Shown here: positions 42,901 through 50,287 of the stretch, piece after piece | Layout of the letters: each line of letters begins with the position of its first letter | Position numbering within the stretch: position 1 is the first letter of the stretch | Source of the DNA: Armatimonadetes bacterium UBA1398 | Lineage (GTDB): Bacteria; Armatimonadota; Zipacnadia; UBA1398 | NCBI GenBank assembly: GCA_002305165.1 | Contig: DBQI01000035.1 | Location: forward strand, 1-64,000 | DNA: 64,000 nucleotides | Direction: 5' to 3' | Notes under the pieces: model-generated | Database searches by the model: none | What the model saw: the letters and a program-made list of their open reading frames with translations, nothing else | Told to the model about the DNA's origin: nothing | Program-made: the position numbers and the translations under genes

Positions 42901-43363
42901 GTATGGCGTGCCCCTCGATGAGTTCGTCGACGCCTTCGTCTTCACCCGGTTCGAGCCCAACGGGATGGTTTCCGGCCACCCGAACGTGAAGCTCTCCACC
43001 TCGATCATCGACTACATCTTCCGCGATCTAGCCATCAGCTACCTAGGCCGCCACGACCTCGCCCACATCAACCCGAACGAACTCGAGGCCCCGGGCGACT
43101 ACGGCGACGACGATGACGAGCCCGGCCATCTCGTGGACGATCACACGGCGTCGCTCTTCGACATGGAGCCCTCGACCAACGGAAACGGCCGTGCGGATGG
43201 CGGCAATGGCGGCAAGGCGGCCGAGAAGCAGCGGCTGCGCGACATCGCGCGGATCAAGGGGTACGAGGGCGACGCGTGTCCTGAGTGCGGCCAGTTCACC
43301 ATGGTCCGCAACGGCGCGTGCCTGAAGTGTGAGACCTGCGGCGCTACGAGCGGTTGCTCGTAG
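39923..43363 (+). CDS. nrdJ: Adenosylcobalamin-dependent (class II) ribonucleoside-diphosphate reductase
   Basis: Makes deoxyribonucleotides with a B12-generated thiyl radical, independent of oxygen. 1146 residues in one chain. The N-terminal conserved run includes MAAPNSPQWFNTGLHHAYG, QPHACFIQSINDD, FKYGSGTGTNFSALRG and GGTTRRAAKMV; the active site has NPCSEYMFLDDTACNLASLN; VIAPTGTIGLVMDCDTTGIEP marks the phosphate/finger-loop region. The last 25 residues form a Cys-rich cluster (CPECGQF, CLKCETCGATSGC) that carries the redox-active and zinc cysteines. Start TTG 39923 is supported by GAGGTG five bases upstream. Regulated through the NrdR boxes. The 3' end overlaps the convergent GH106-like gene by 20 bases within a hairpin. 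Confidence 0.96.
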   Translation: MKFTRRFTQAGHSPYEGMDFVPRTSEIRNPDGSIVFRAESVMAPQSWSQVAVDILAQKYFRRRGVPQPDGSLGGETDARQVFDRMADCWRHWGEKHGHFDDVEDAEAFEAELCAMLAKQMAAPNSPQWFNTGLHHAYGIEGPAQGHWYADAETGEVRQSTNAYERPQPHACFIQSINDDLVNDGGIMDLWMREALVFKYGSGTGTNFSALRGEGEPLSGGGRSSGLMSFLKIGDAAAGAIKSGGTTRRAAKMVCVDMDHPDIETFIDWKSVEEQKVAALVAGSKAIAYHLRAVIRACAQGQGEEAFDVASNEALAQAVQSALAAFVPEAYIERVIEFARQGFTDIEFPEYDCEWESEAYRTVGGQNANNSVRVNGEFLRAVETDGEWALIRRTDRAVAKTVRARALMDRLCRAAWACADPGLQYDSTINEWHTCPKDGRINASNPCSEYMFLDDTACNLASLNLLAFLNPETGEIDLEDLRHAIRIWTVVLEISVTMAQFPSPSVARRSWEFRTLGLGFANLGSLLMQLGVPYDSRNGRAIAASLAAIICGEAYATSAEMASELGPFAGYERNAEHMLRVVRNHLRAAHGAPPEQYENLSILPRPLDASAAPPALVHAAREAWDRALVMGEEHGFRNAQVTVIAPTGTIGLVMDCDTTGIEPDFALVKFKKLAGGGYFKIINRSVPFALRRLGYTRDQIQEIERYCVGSATLEGAPHINRASLSEKGFGEEQLAAIESQLASAFDLTFVFNRYSLGDAFCKTVLGLSDEQLDSFDLNILAHLGFTPTQIAEASEYICGTMTMEGAPHLREDHLAVFDCASRCGRKGQRYIHYNAHLEMMAAVQPFVSGAISKTVNMPYDATVDDVRNVYMKAWKLMIKAVALYRDGSKFSQPLSAVVSRYARLRAETPESPPAAPVEVIERVVVRNVAKRRLMPARRSGYTQKARIGNQKVYLRTGDYEDGSLGEIFIDMHKEGAAFRSLMNCFAIAISLGLQYGVPLDEFVDAFVFTRFEPNGMVSGHPNVKLSTSIIDYIFRDLAISYLGRHDLAHINPNELEAPGDYGDDDDEPGHLVDDHTASLFDMEPSTNGNGRADGGNGGKAAEKQRLRDIARIKGYEGDACPECGQFTMVRNGACLKCETCGATSGCS

Positions 43364-43367
43364 CGCC
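43340..43367. terminator. 12-bp hairpin holding the stop codons of two convergent genes
   Basis: GGCGCTACGAGC (43340-43351), loop GGTT, GCTCGTAGCGCC (43356-43367). The right arm contains the nrdJ TAG (43361-43363); the left arm contains, on the minus strand, the TAG of the GH106-like gene (43344-43346). Both mRNAs therefore end in the same perfect stem. No T-run follows, so it may act as an mRNA-end stabiliser or a weak bidirectional terminator. Confidence 0.6.
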
Positions 43368-46151
43368 GCCAGACTCCGCCTCTCCAAGCCGAACCAGTTC
43401 CAGCGGTCCGAGGCCGAACCGTATGACTTCGCCCGCCGCGCCGAAGTACCCGCCCCACCCGATAGACAGGGATCGGATCCGGCTCGGATCGAGAGGGCCG
43501 AGTCCCTCTGAGCCGCTCATCGGCGCCATCTCGGGCCACCACACCGTCACGGTATCCCAGCCGGGCTCGCTCAAAGCACGGCTGACGGGGGTGATGTACT
43601 GGGCCCCTCCGTCCATCTCCGCGATGGCGAAGAACCGCGGCGACGAGCCCGCCTGCCCCTCGGGCACATAGAGGGGGATCCGCACCCCGGCCCAGTCCCC
43701 CAGAGCTGCGGCGGGCACAGGGCTGCCCAGGAAGCACCAACTGTCTACGCCCGTCTCTCCGATCTCCGCCCGAACCAGTGTCGCCTCCACCCCCTCCAAC
43801 ACCTCGGTCGCCGTCGATGCCGTCACGTGCCGTCCGCAGCCCGGGCCCGTCCGCGCCTGGTCGCCCACCGTCTCAGACCACGGCGCCGTCATCAGGGCGA
43901 GGGACCCTGCCGTGGGCGCGGGACCCGCCAAAGGCAGCGCCTCGGTGACCGTGATGGCACGGGCGCCATAGGGCGGAAGGGACAGCTCCACGGTCAGCGG
44001 CCCCTCGCTCGTCGCGACGCTCTGAGTGGCACCCGTCTCGGGCGCCATCACCCGCGCCTCGCCGGCCGCCGCTAGGGTGACCCGGCCCTGGATCGCCTCG
44101 CCCGAGCTGTTCACGACGAAGTAGAGCTCCCTGCCCGCCTTGCGCCGATGGGTCACGCGCAGCGCCTCCAGGCCCTCGGACACCTCTACATCCCGCGCCA
44201 CCGCGCCATCGAACAGCCTCGGCGCCAGCGGCAATAGGTCCCTCCCGACGAAGACGCAGCCGCCCCCCGCTGGACCCGGTCGCACCACGTACGAGTCCCC
44301 CCGCACCCCACCCACGTCGAAGCCCTCGCCCAGCAGCCTCGCCAACGCCTCCCGGCAGCGCGGATCATCGCGCCGTTCCAAGCTGTCTGTGGGCAGTGCC
44401 CCTACGAGAACAACCATCCCCCCCGACTCCACGAACTCCACCAGCCGCTCCAAGGCCTCGACGCGCAGCGTGGAAGTCAGCGGCAGCACGACGGACCGTA
44501 GACCCATCGCTCCGCACCGCAGCACTCCCGACTCGACGCGCCCTTCCGCGATGGCTCGGCTATCGATCACCTCGAAGTCACGCTGGCTCTCGAACAGGCC
44601 CGCCTGCACCCGTTGCCAGGCGTCGTTGATCTCCCGCACCCCCTGGGAGCTTGTCGCTCCGTGGTTGGCCGGGGTGAAGGCCGCCCACGCGCTCTCCACG
44701 GGGTAGAGCACTCCCGTGTCCGCCACCGGCTCCGTCGCCCGCAGCAGCAGCTCGCAGCGCGCCACCCAGTCGCTGAGGTCCCGCAGGTCCTGGTCCGTTA
44801 GCCCCGCGTAGGAGTAGTAGGAGGTGATCGTCGTTACCCCCGTCACGAACTGCAGCCCGCAGGTGCCCCGGATCTGGTCCGCGGTCACCTGGATTGCCGG
44901 TCGCGTGTCCCCCTCCGGGCGGTAGCGCTGCACGTGGTCCGAGGTCTCGCTCATCACGACCGGCGCGCCCTTGAGGTGGGCGATGGAACCAAGCAGCTTG
45001 GACGTCCGCCATGGCGCCTGTTCGGGTACCGACGTCAGGCAGTCGATGCTCGGGTAGTTCAGCAGCTCGGCGCAACGGTAGAAGTCCCCGTAGTTGATGA
45101 CATGCTCGTCCAAGTTCTCCTCCATGAGGAGATGCCCGCCCGAGGGCAGCCCGTGGCCGGCGCACCAATCGGCGATCTGCCCGAAGAACCCCGTCGCCAC
45201 CAACTCGCCCACATGGTCCCAGTAGTCGCACCGCGCACGATGGCCTAGGTCGCCCCCGTCGGCCACCAGGGCGGGCAACAGCGGAATCAAGTCATACCCC
45301 TTCGCCCCACGGAAGCTCTCTGGGAAGCCCGTCCACCACGGGACGGCCGGGTACGGTTGGCGGCTGAAGAAGAGCGCCATGAGCGACGGCTCGTCGGTGA
45401 AGGTGGACTCGAACACGGCGCCCAGATCCTCGATCCGCTGGGCGTACTGCTCGTGGTTCACCTCGATGTAAACCCGCGTCGCCTCGGGGTCCAGGAGGTT
45501 GATGTACGCCTGCTTCATGAACACGTTGGCCGTCGAGTGGGTGCCCTCGTAGAGCTCGGCGCGCACGAAGACGAACACCTCCCACTCTCCCGCCGGCGGC
45601 TCCCATGTCAGCAGGTCGCCCGACACCGCCTCGGTGAGTTCCACGGCTCGCTCGAGATCGATGCCCTCGGGTCCAAGGGGGCATGCCACGGCGAACACAA
45701 CCTCGCCCGGTGGCACCGGCGCCTCGATCGCTTCTCCCGAGCCCGCCGCACGGCTGATGTAGAGCCCCTCCGCGCGGCCCTCGGGATAGGCCTCCAGGGT
45801 CAGGCCGCCGGCCCCGCCGCTGGGGTAGCCCTTCTCGTCGTAGAGCCACAGCCGCATCCCGCGCTCCCGCGCCAGGGAGATCCCGTGGAGGAACCCCTCC
45901 CAGTTCTCCTCGCTCCGCATGTAGTCATCGAAGTGGACGTTGCACGCGATGCCGCCGAAGCCTTGGTCCGCGAGCGACTGCACGAGAGCCTCACGCTGGG
46001 CGGCGTCCTTCGGGAAGTTGTGGATGATCTTCAGGATTCCCGAGCCGCTCGAGGGCTCCGAGAACTCCCGCTCAAGCTCCTCCCAATCCTGGGCCAAGGC
46101 CGCACCGGCCAGAAGCGCGCACATGCACAGGCCAAGCAACAGGTCGCTCAT
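43344..46151 (-). CDS. Exported GH106-like glycoside hydrolase (alpha-L-rhamnosidase type)
   Basis: A 935-residue exported protein with a signal peptide (LLLGLCMCALLAGAALAQ). The first 600 residues follow the pattern of GH106-like enzymes: GFGGIACNVHFDDYM, LWLYDEKGYPSGGAGG (the Y-D-E...P-S-G-x-A-G signature), ESTFTDEPSL with a likely catalytic Glu, and a long TIM-barrel region (WDHVGELVATGFFGQIADWC; GHLLMEENLDEH). A glutamine amidotransferase-like or beta-sandwich domain follows, and a C-terminal carbohydrate-binding-like jelly roll ends at VRLGEAE. It would release rhamnose from plant or bacterial polysaccharides. ATG 46151 has AAGGAG upstream. The oxidoreductase gene ends 22 bp before it, so the two are probably co-transcribed. 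Exact specificity unproven. Confidence 0.8.
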   Translation of the reverse strand: MSDLLLGLCMCALLAGAALAQDWEELEREFSEPSSGSGILKIIHNFPKDAAQREALVQSLADQGFGGIACNVHFDDYMRSEENWEGFLHGISLARERGMRLWLYDEKGYPSGGAGGLTLEAYPEGRAEGLYISRAAGSGEAIEAPVPPGEVVFAVACPLGPEGIDLERAVELTEAVSGDLLTWEPPAGEWEVFVFVRAELYEGTHSTANVFMKQAYINLLDPEATRVYIEVNHEQYAQRIEDLGAVFESTFTDEPSLMALFFSRQPYPAVPWWTGFPESFRGAKGYDLIPLLPALVADGGDLGHRARCDYWDHVGELVATGFFGQIADWCAGHGLPSGGHLLMEENLDEHVINYGDFYRCAELLNYPSIDCLTSVPEQAPWRTSKLLGSIAHLKGAPVVMSETSDHVQRYRPEGDTRPAIQVTADQIRGTCGLQFVTGVTTITSYYSYAGLTDQDLRDLSDWVARCELLLRATEPVADTGVLYPVESAWAAFTPANHGATSSQGVREINDAWQRVQAGLFESQRDFEVIDSRAIAEGRVESGVLRCGAMGLRSVVLPLTSTLRVEALERLVEFVESGGMVVLVGALPTDSLERRDDPRCREALARLLGEGFDVGGVRGDSYVVRPGPAGGGCVFVGRDLLPLAPRLFDGAVARDVEVSEGLEALRVTHRRKAGRELYFVVNSSGEAIQGRVTLAAAGEARVMAPETGATQSVATSEGPLTVELSLPPYGARAITVTEALPLAGPAPTAGSLALMTAPWSETVGDQARTGPGCGRHVTASTATEVLEGVEATLVRAEIGETGVDSWCFLGSPVPAAALGDWAGVRIPLYVPEGQAGSSPRFFAIAEMDGGAQYITPVSRALSEPGWDTVTVWWPEMAPMSGSEGLGPLDPSRIRSLSIGWGGYFGAAGEVIRFGLGPLELVRLGEAESGGATSNRS

Positions 46152-46173
46152 GGATCGCGTCTCCTTCCTGTCC

Positions 46174-47250
46174 TCACGAGCACGCCGCGCGCGCTCGCGC
46201 CAGCAGCTCCTGTGGGTTCACTGGCTGCCCCGTTCGACTGCTCTCGATGCAGGCGAACACCAGAGCGACGGATTGCAGGTTCGCTTCGACGTGAGTCTCC
46301 ATGGGCTCGCCGCCCCGAAGCCATTGCGCGAACTGCTCGACGAGCCAAGCGTTCGCCCACTTCGGCTGCTCCAGAAGCGGCACCCGCTCCCCCCGGCCTT
46401 CCCGCATGACTCGCCCCGAGGGGTTGGCGTCGAAGTCGAAGCGCTCGACCTCCCGATGATCCAGGATCAGCGTCGCGCTCTCCATCTCCGCCCGGATGTA
46501 CTCCTGCGTCCAGCAGTTGAGGCCGACGGCATTCGTCTTCGTGCCCTCGTAAGTGGCCTTCACGCCGTTCGCGAACCCCATGAGCACTAGGCCCTGGCTG
46601 TCGCCCTTGTACTCACCCCAGGCGGGGTTCCAGGTGTGGGCGTAGACGCTCGTGCAGAGGTCGCCCGCGAGATCGGCGATGATGTCCAGATGGTGCACCG
46701 CGCCCTCCACCATCAGCGTGTCGGGGATATCGTGCCGGAAGGCGCCCCACGACGCGTAGCGCCGGCACTCGCAGCCGAACCGCAGCACCAGGTAGTCCAG
46801 GGCGCCGTAGCGGCCCGAGCGCATGGCCGCCCGAAGGGTCGTCTTGTCCTGGTCGAACCGGTGGCTCATCGTGACGCCCATCTTGAGGCCCGCCGCCTGC
46901 ACCTTGTGCGCGATGCGGACGGAGCCCTCCAGCGTGTCCGCGATGGGCTTCTCGGAGAGGATGTGGAGGCCTCGTGCCACCGCCAGGTCCACCAGCTCCT
47001 CGTGATGGCTCGGCGGCACCACGATGGCGCAGAAGTCCGCGTCGTTCTCAGCGATCGCTCGCGCGGGATCGGTGTAGCAGCGCGACGCGTCCAGGCCCAG
47101 GTGCCGCTGGGCATTCGCGAGCGCTTCGGGATTCACGTCGGCGGCGGCCACGACCTCGATGAAGCCGTCCTCCACATTGGGGGGAAGGAATCGCTCGCAC
47201 CAGCAGCCACCCCAGCCGCCGGTGCCCAACTGGATCATCTTGAGAGCCAT
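46174..47250 (-). CDS. Gfo/Idh/MocA family oxidoreductase
   Basis: A 358-residue NAD(P)-dependent dehydrogenase acting on sugars or cyclitols. The N-terminal Rossmann fold has MIQLGTGGWGGCWCERFLP and AADVNPEALANAQRHLG, followed by DFCAIVVPPSHHEELV and the conserved SEKPIADTLEGS with the catalytic Lys. The C-terminal half carries DIPDTLMVEGAVHHLDII, where the paired His are typical. ATG 47250 has GGAGG upstream. It sits upstream of the GH106-like gene and downstream of the phosphotriesterase-like gene, all on the minus strand, suggesting a sugar-utilisation unit. Confidence 0.93.
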   Translation of the reverse strand: MALKMIQLGTGGWGGCWCERFLPPNVEDGFIEVVAAADVNPEALANAQRHLGLDASRCYTDPARAIAENDADFCAIVVPPSHHEELVDLAVARGLHILSEKPIADTLEGSVRIAHKVQAAGLKMGVTMSHRFDQDKTTLRAAMRSGRYGALDYLVLRFGCECRRYASWGAFRHDIPDTLMVEGAVHHLDIIADLAGDLCTSVYAHTWNPAWGEYKGDSQGLVLMGFANGVKATYEGTKTNAVGLNCWTQEYIRAEMESATLILDHREVERFDFDANPSGRVMREGRGERVPLLEQPKWANAWLVEQFAQWLRGGEPMETHVEANLQSVALVFACIESSRTGQPVNPQELLARARAACS

Positions 47251-47310
47251 GGCGAGACCTCCTCGGAAATGTCCCCGGAGGGTTCGCCACGGCGGGATAG
47301 CGGACCTGGG

Positions 47311-48291
47311 CTAACCCTCCGGTGGCTGGATGGCCAGCAGACGCGCGGGGTTGGCGATCAGGAGCCCCTCGACTTGCTCCTCGGTCACCCCCGCCACCCG
47401 GAGCAATGGCGGAAACTCCCGCGGCAGCCAGCTCCAGGGCGTCACCTGCCCGCCGCCGGGCTCGCCCACCTGGTACCAGCCGGCGTCCTGGCTGATGAGG
47501 AGTTGGTCCGGCCAGCGGGCCAAGGCGTCACAGACCAGCTCCACCTTGGCCTCCGCGTTCTCGGCCCGTATGCCATCATAGGAGAGCCACGCCCCACGGG
47601 CGGCGAGGCGGCCGTGGAGATCCAGGTCGGGCGTCGCGTCCGCATGCACGACCACGAGGCGCGAGCCGGGCAGCCCGACCTCGGCGAGGATGTCCAACTG
47701 CTCCAGCGCCGTCGCCGCAGTGGTCGTGTGGGAGTGGATCCGTAATCCCGTCGCCCGCGAGGTCAGGGCCGCCGCCCGCACGATCTTCGCCTGTACCTCG
47801 GAGAGCTCCCCCTCGTTCACCGCGATCTTGATGAACCCGGGCTTGATGCCTGTGCCACCGATGCCCCCGCGCGCTTCCTCAATCCACAGTGCCGCGAGCT
47901 CCTCCGCCGTCGCCTCGTGCGCCCAATGCGGCAGGTAGGGGTCCCTGTAGAAGCCCGTGTTCGTGATGAGCAGCACTCCGGAGGCCTCGCTGAGCCGACG
48001 GAGCAGCGCTGGATCGCGCCCCAGCCACTCCGGCGTGCATTCCACCAAGGTGTCGATGCCGGCCGCCTTGAGGTCGACGAGGTGAGGCAGCATGGCCGCG
48101 AAGGCCTCGCCCGCGTCGTAGCGTTCCGGGCTCACCTGGTCGGCTCCGACGAAGTCGACGAGCACATGCTCGTGGGTGAGCACTCGGCCCAACTCGCTCG
48201 TGGCAACGGTCCCTGTCACCGTCTCGACCCGGCCGTCCGGTCCGACAAGAGCCAGGAGCACCCCCGTTCCCAGTGCGAGGGCGATGTCCAC
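47311..48291 (-). CDS. Phosphotriesterase-family metal-dependent hydrolase
   Basis: A 326-residue amidohydrolase-superfamily TIM barrel. Metal ligands are recognisable: LTHEHVLVDF (first His pair), FIKIAVNEGE with the bridging Lys, RIHSHTTTAATALE, LVVVHADATPD, and the late catalytic Asp in LISQDAGWY. The family contains lactonases, phosphotriesterases and hydrolases of sugar-derived lactones. Start GTG 48291; no Met lies nearby in frame. It follows the rhomboid gene by 32 bp. Lactone hydrolysis in the neighbouring sugar pathway is a reasonable guess. Confidence 0.88.
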   Translation of the reverse strand: MDIALALGTGVLLALVGPDGRVETVTGTVATSELGRVLTHEHVLVDFVGADQVSPERYDAGEAFAAMLPHLVDLKAAGIDTLVECTPEWLGRDPALLRRLSEASGVLLITNTGFYRDPYLPHWAHEATAEELAALWIEEARGGIGGTGIKPGFIKIAVNEGELSEVQAKIVRAAALTSRATGLRIHSHTTTAATALEQLDILAEVGLPGSRLVVVHADATPDLDLHGRLAARGAWLSYDGIRAENAEAKVELVCDALARWPDQLLISQDAGWYQVGEPGGGQVTPWSWLPREFPPLLRVAGVTEEQVEGLLIANPARLLAIQPPEG

Positions 48292-48323
48292 TGCGTCGTC
48301 CTCCGATCGCTGGCGCGGCGAGC

Positions 48324-49040
48324 TCAGTCCGTGATGTCGCGCATGAGCTCCTCGAATCGGTTGTCGCCGCTCTTTGGCACAAGGCGCATACGCATCCGCC
48401 GGCCGCTTCGAGGCGGCAAGGGCGGGCGCCGGCGAGACCGCCGCTCGGTGAAGGTCCACCACAGGACGCCACCGAGGATGCCGCCCAGGTGGGCCTGGTG
48501 GGCGACATTGCCCTCGCCCAGCCACAGCATGTAGACAGACGCCGCCACCAGGATGAGCATGAGCCACTTCACCTTGATAGGCACCAGGCCCCACACGAGG
48601 AGATACTCATCGGGCCACAGCAGCGCCCACATCGCGTAAACGCCATAGATGGAGCCCGAGGCCCCCAGCACCCAGATCTGGGGCGTCCCCGCGAGCAGCA
48701 CCCAGACGCAGAAGACGATTCCCGCGATGAGCCCGCTGAGAGCGTAGAAGGCTATGAAGGCCCTCGTCCCCATCCGCCCCTCGAGCCTCGGCCCGAGGAA
48801 GTAGAGGACCAGCATGTTGAAGAACAGGTGCGAGAAGTTGGCGTGGAGCAATCCAAAGGTCAACAGGGACCACACGCGCCCCGTGATTAGGGAACCCACG
48901 CTCAGGGCAAGATTCCCTAGGAGGACCGGGCCGAGCGGTGTGTTCTGTAAGATGAAGATGGCGGTGCAGGCCACTATGATAGTGAGCACCGCGGGGGAGA
49001 TCCCCGGCATCGCGACGCGGGTCCGTTGGGTGAAGGCCAA
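48324..49040 (-). CDS. Rhomboid family intramembrane serine protease
   Basis: A 238-residue membrane protein with about six helices. Catalytic elements are all present: LLHANFSHLFFNMLVLYFLG (the H-x-x-x-N region of helix 2), VLGASGSIYGVYAMWAL (GxSG nucleophile) and VAHQAHLGGILGGVLW (His of the dyad). The C-terminus is a basic cytoplasmic tail (RRSRRRPPLPPRSGRRMRMR). Start TTG 49040 has GGAG eight bases upstream; ATG 49010 would remove part of the first segment. Cleaves membrane proteins within the bilayer; substrate unknown. Confidence 0.93.
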   Translation of the reverse strand: MAFTQRTRVAMPGISPAVLTIIVACTAIFILQNTPLGPVLLGNLALSVGSLITGRVWSLLTFGLLHANFSHLFFNMLVLYFLGPRLEGRMGTRAFIAFYALSGLIAGIVFCVWVLLAGTPQIWVLGASGSIYGVYAMWALLWPDEYLLVWGLVPIKVKWLMLILVAASVYMLWLGEGNVAHQAHLGGILGGVLWWTFTERRSRRRPPLPPRSGRRMRMRLVPKSGDNRFEELMRDITD

Positions 49041-49116
49041 GGCGGTACTCCTTCGGGGATCAGGCTCCCTAGGATTCTAGTCGCGGCCTCTGACACGGGT
49101 CAAGGAAGGGCGAGCC

Positions 49117-50277
49117 ATGTCGGCGCGAGAGCGATCCAAGCCGATGCCGCGAGCCGGCGACCAGCTGCTGCTCGCCGTTCTGGCCGGCGTCATTGGTCTC
49201 GCCCTGCTGGACCAGGCTCTCGAAGCCGCCGACTCGCCCGACGCCCCCTCGTGGCTCACCGTCGCGATGATCCCCACCGCTCTTCTCTGGGGCATTGCCG
49301 GCTACCGCATCGGGCCCCACATGCGATGGGCCGCCCTCCTCTCAGTCACCGCCTACGGCGTCGTCGTGACCCTCGCCGCGGGGCGCGAGCAGGTCCCCCG
49401 CATAGAGGTCCTCGCCCTGGCGCCCATAGCCGTCAGCGCCGCCCACGCCGGATGGATCATCGAGAGTGTCCGGCGGAAGCTCCGAGCCCGAGCTTTGGTG
49501 GCCGCTGCCCTCAGCGACCGAGGCCCCGGCGACCTCCGACCCGGGCCTGAGGACCTGCGGGTGCTGGGCCTCGATGAGGGGCTACTCGCCGAGGCGGGCG
49601 TCCTCAGCACTCTCCTCGAGATCCACGCGGCGAGAGAGCGGCAGAACTGGGTCTACCTCGTGGGGGGCGGCCTCGTCCTTATCGCCCTCGGGGTGACCGC
49701 CCAGGTGCGTCACCTCGTTACCGCCGGCCTATCCGTCCTCGGCATCGCCGCCGCCATGGGTGTGGGCCGCTCCCTGGGCGTCGGAAAGGGCTACAGCGCC
49801 TACGATCTGCTCGTCTCGGGCCGCTTCGAGCGCGCCTGCACTGAGTTCACGCGCCTCCTCACCCAGGTTCCCGCCGATAGTCTCGCTCGCATGGGCCTGG
49901 CCGCCAGCAAGCTCCGGGTGGGCGAGTATGAGCGTGCCGCCACCGAGTTCCTTACCGCCCGCATCGCCGGCGTGGGCGAACTCCCCCTCTCCCTGCTCCT
50001 CGCCACAGAACGGGAGCTGGGCATCGCCCTCCGCAACGCTGGAAGCCGCAAGCAGCTCGAGCAGTCCGTACGCTCCTTCGAGCGGGTCTTGAGCGTCTTC
50101 CCCGAGCACCCCGACACCTGGCGGGATCTCGGCCTGGCCCTGGAGAGCCTCGGCGAGGCCCGCGGCGCCGCTCAGGCCCTTCGCCGGGCCATCTCCAATG
50201 GCTCTCGCGCCGCGGGGGACGATCTGCGGCGCGTCGAGGAGTCCGGCCGCGCCCAGCCTAAGGCGCCGCCTCCGTAG
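49117..50277 (+). CDS. Membrane protein with C-terminal TPR-like repeats
   Basis: A 386-residue protein. Four or five membrane helices occupy the first 240 residues (LLLAVLAGVIGLALLDQAL; LTVAMIPTALLWGIAGY; VYLVGGGLVLIALGV; VTAGLSVLGIAAAMGV). The cytoplasmic C-terminus from about 245 has TPR-like helical pairs (LLVSGRFERACTEFTRLLTQ, LRVGEYERAATEFLTA, FPEHPDTWRDLGLALESLGE) with the usual W/L-G-x-A spacing. Divergent from the rhomboid gene. A scaffold role is likely; no specific function can be named. Confidence 0.78.
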   Translation: MSARERSKPMPRAGDQLLLAVLAGVIGLALLDQALEAADSPDAPSWLTVAMIPTALLWGIAGYRIGPHMRWAALLSVTAYGVVVTLAAGREQVPRIEVLALAPIAVSAAHAGWIIESVRRKLRARALVAAALSDRGPGDLRPGPEDLRVLGLDEGLLAEAGVLSTLLEIHAARERQNWVYLVGGGLVLIALGVTAQVRHLVTAGLSVLGIAAAMGVGRSLGVGKGYSAYDLLVSGRFERACTEFTRLLTQVPADSLARMGLAASKLRVGEYERAATEFLTARIAGVGELPLSLLLATERELGIALRNAGSRKQLEQSVRSFERVLSVFPEHPDTWRDLGLALESLGEARGAAQALRRAISNGSRAAGDDLRRVEESGRAQPKAPPP

Positions 50278-50287
50278 TACTTGATGT

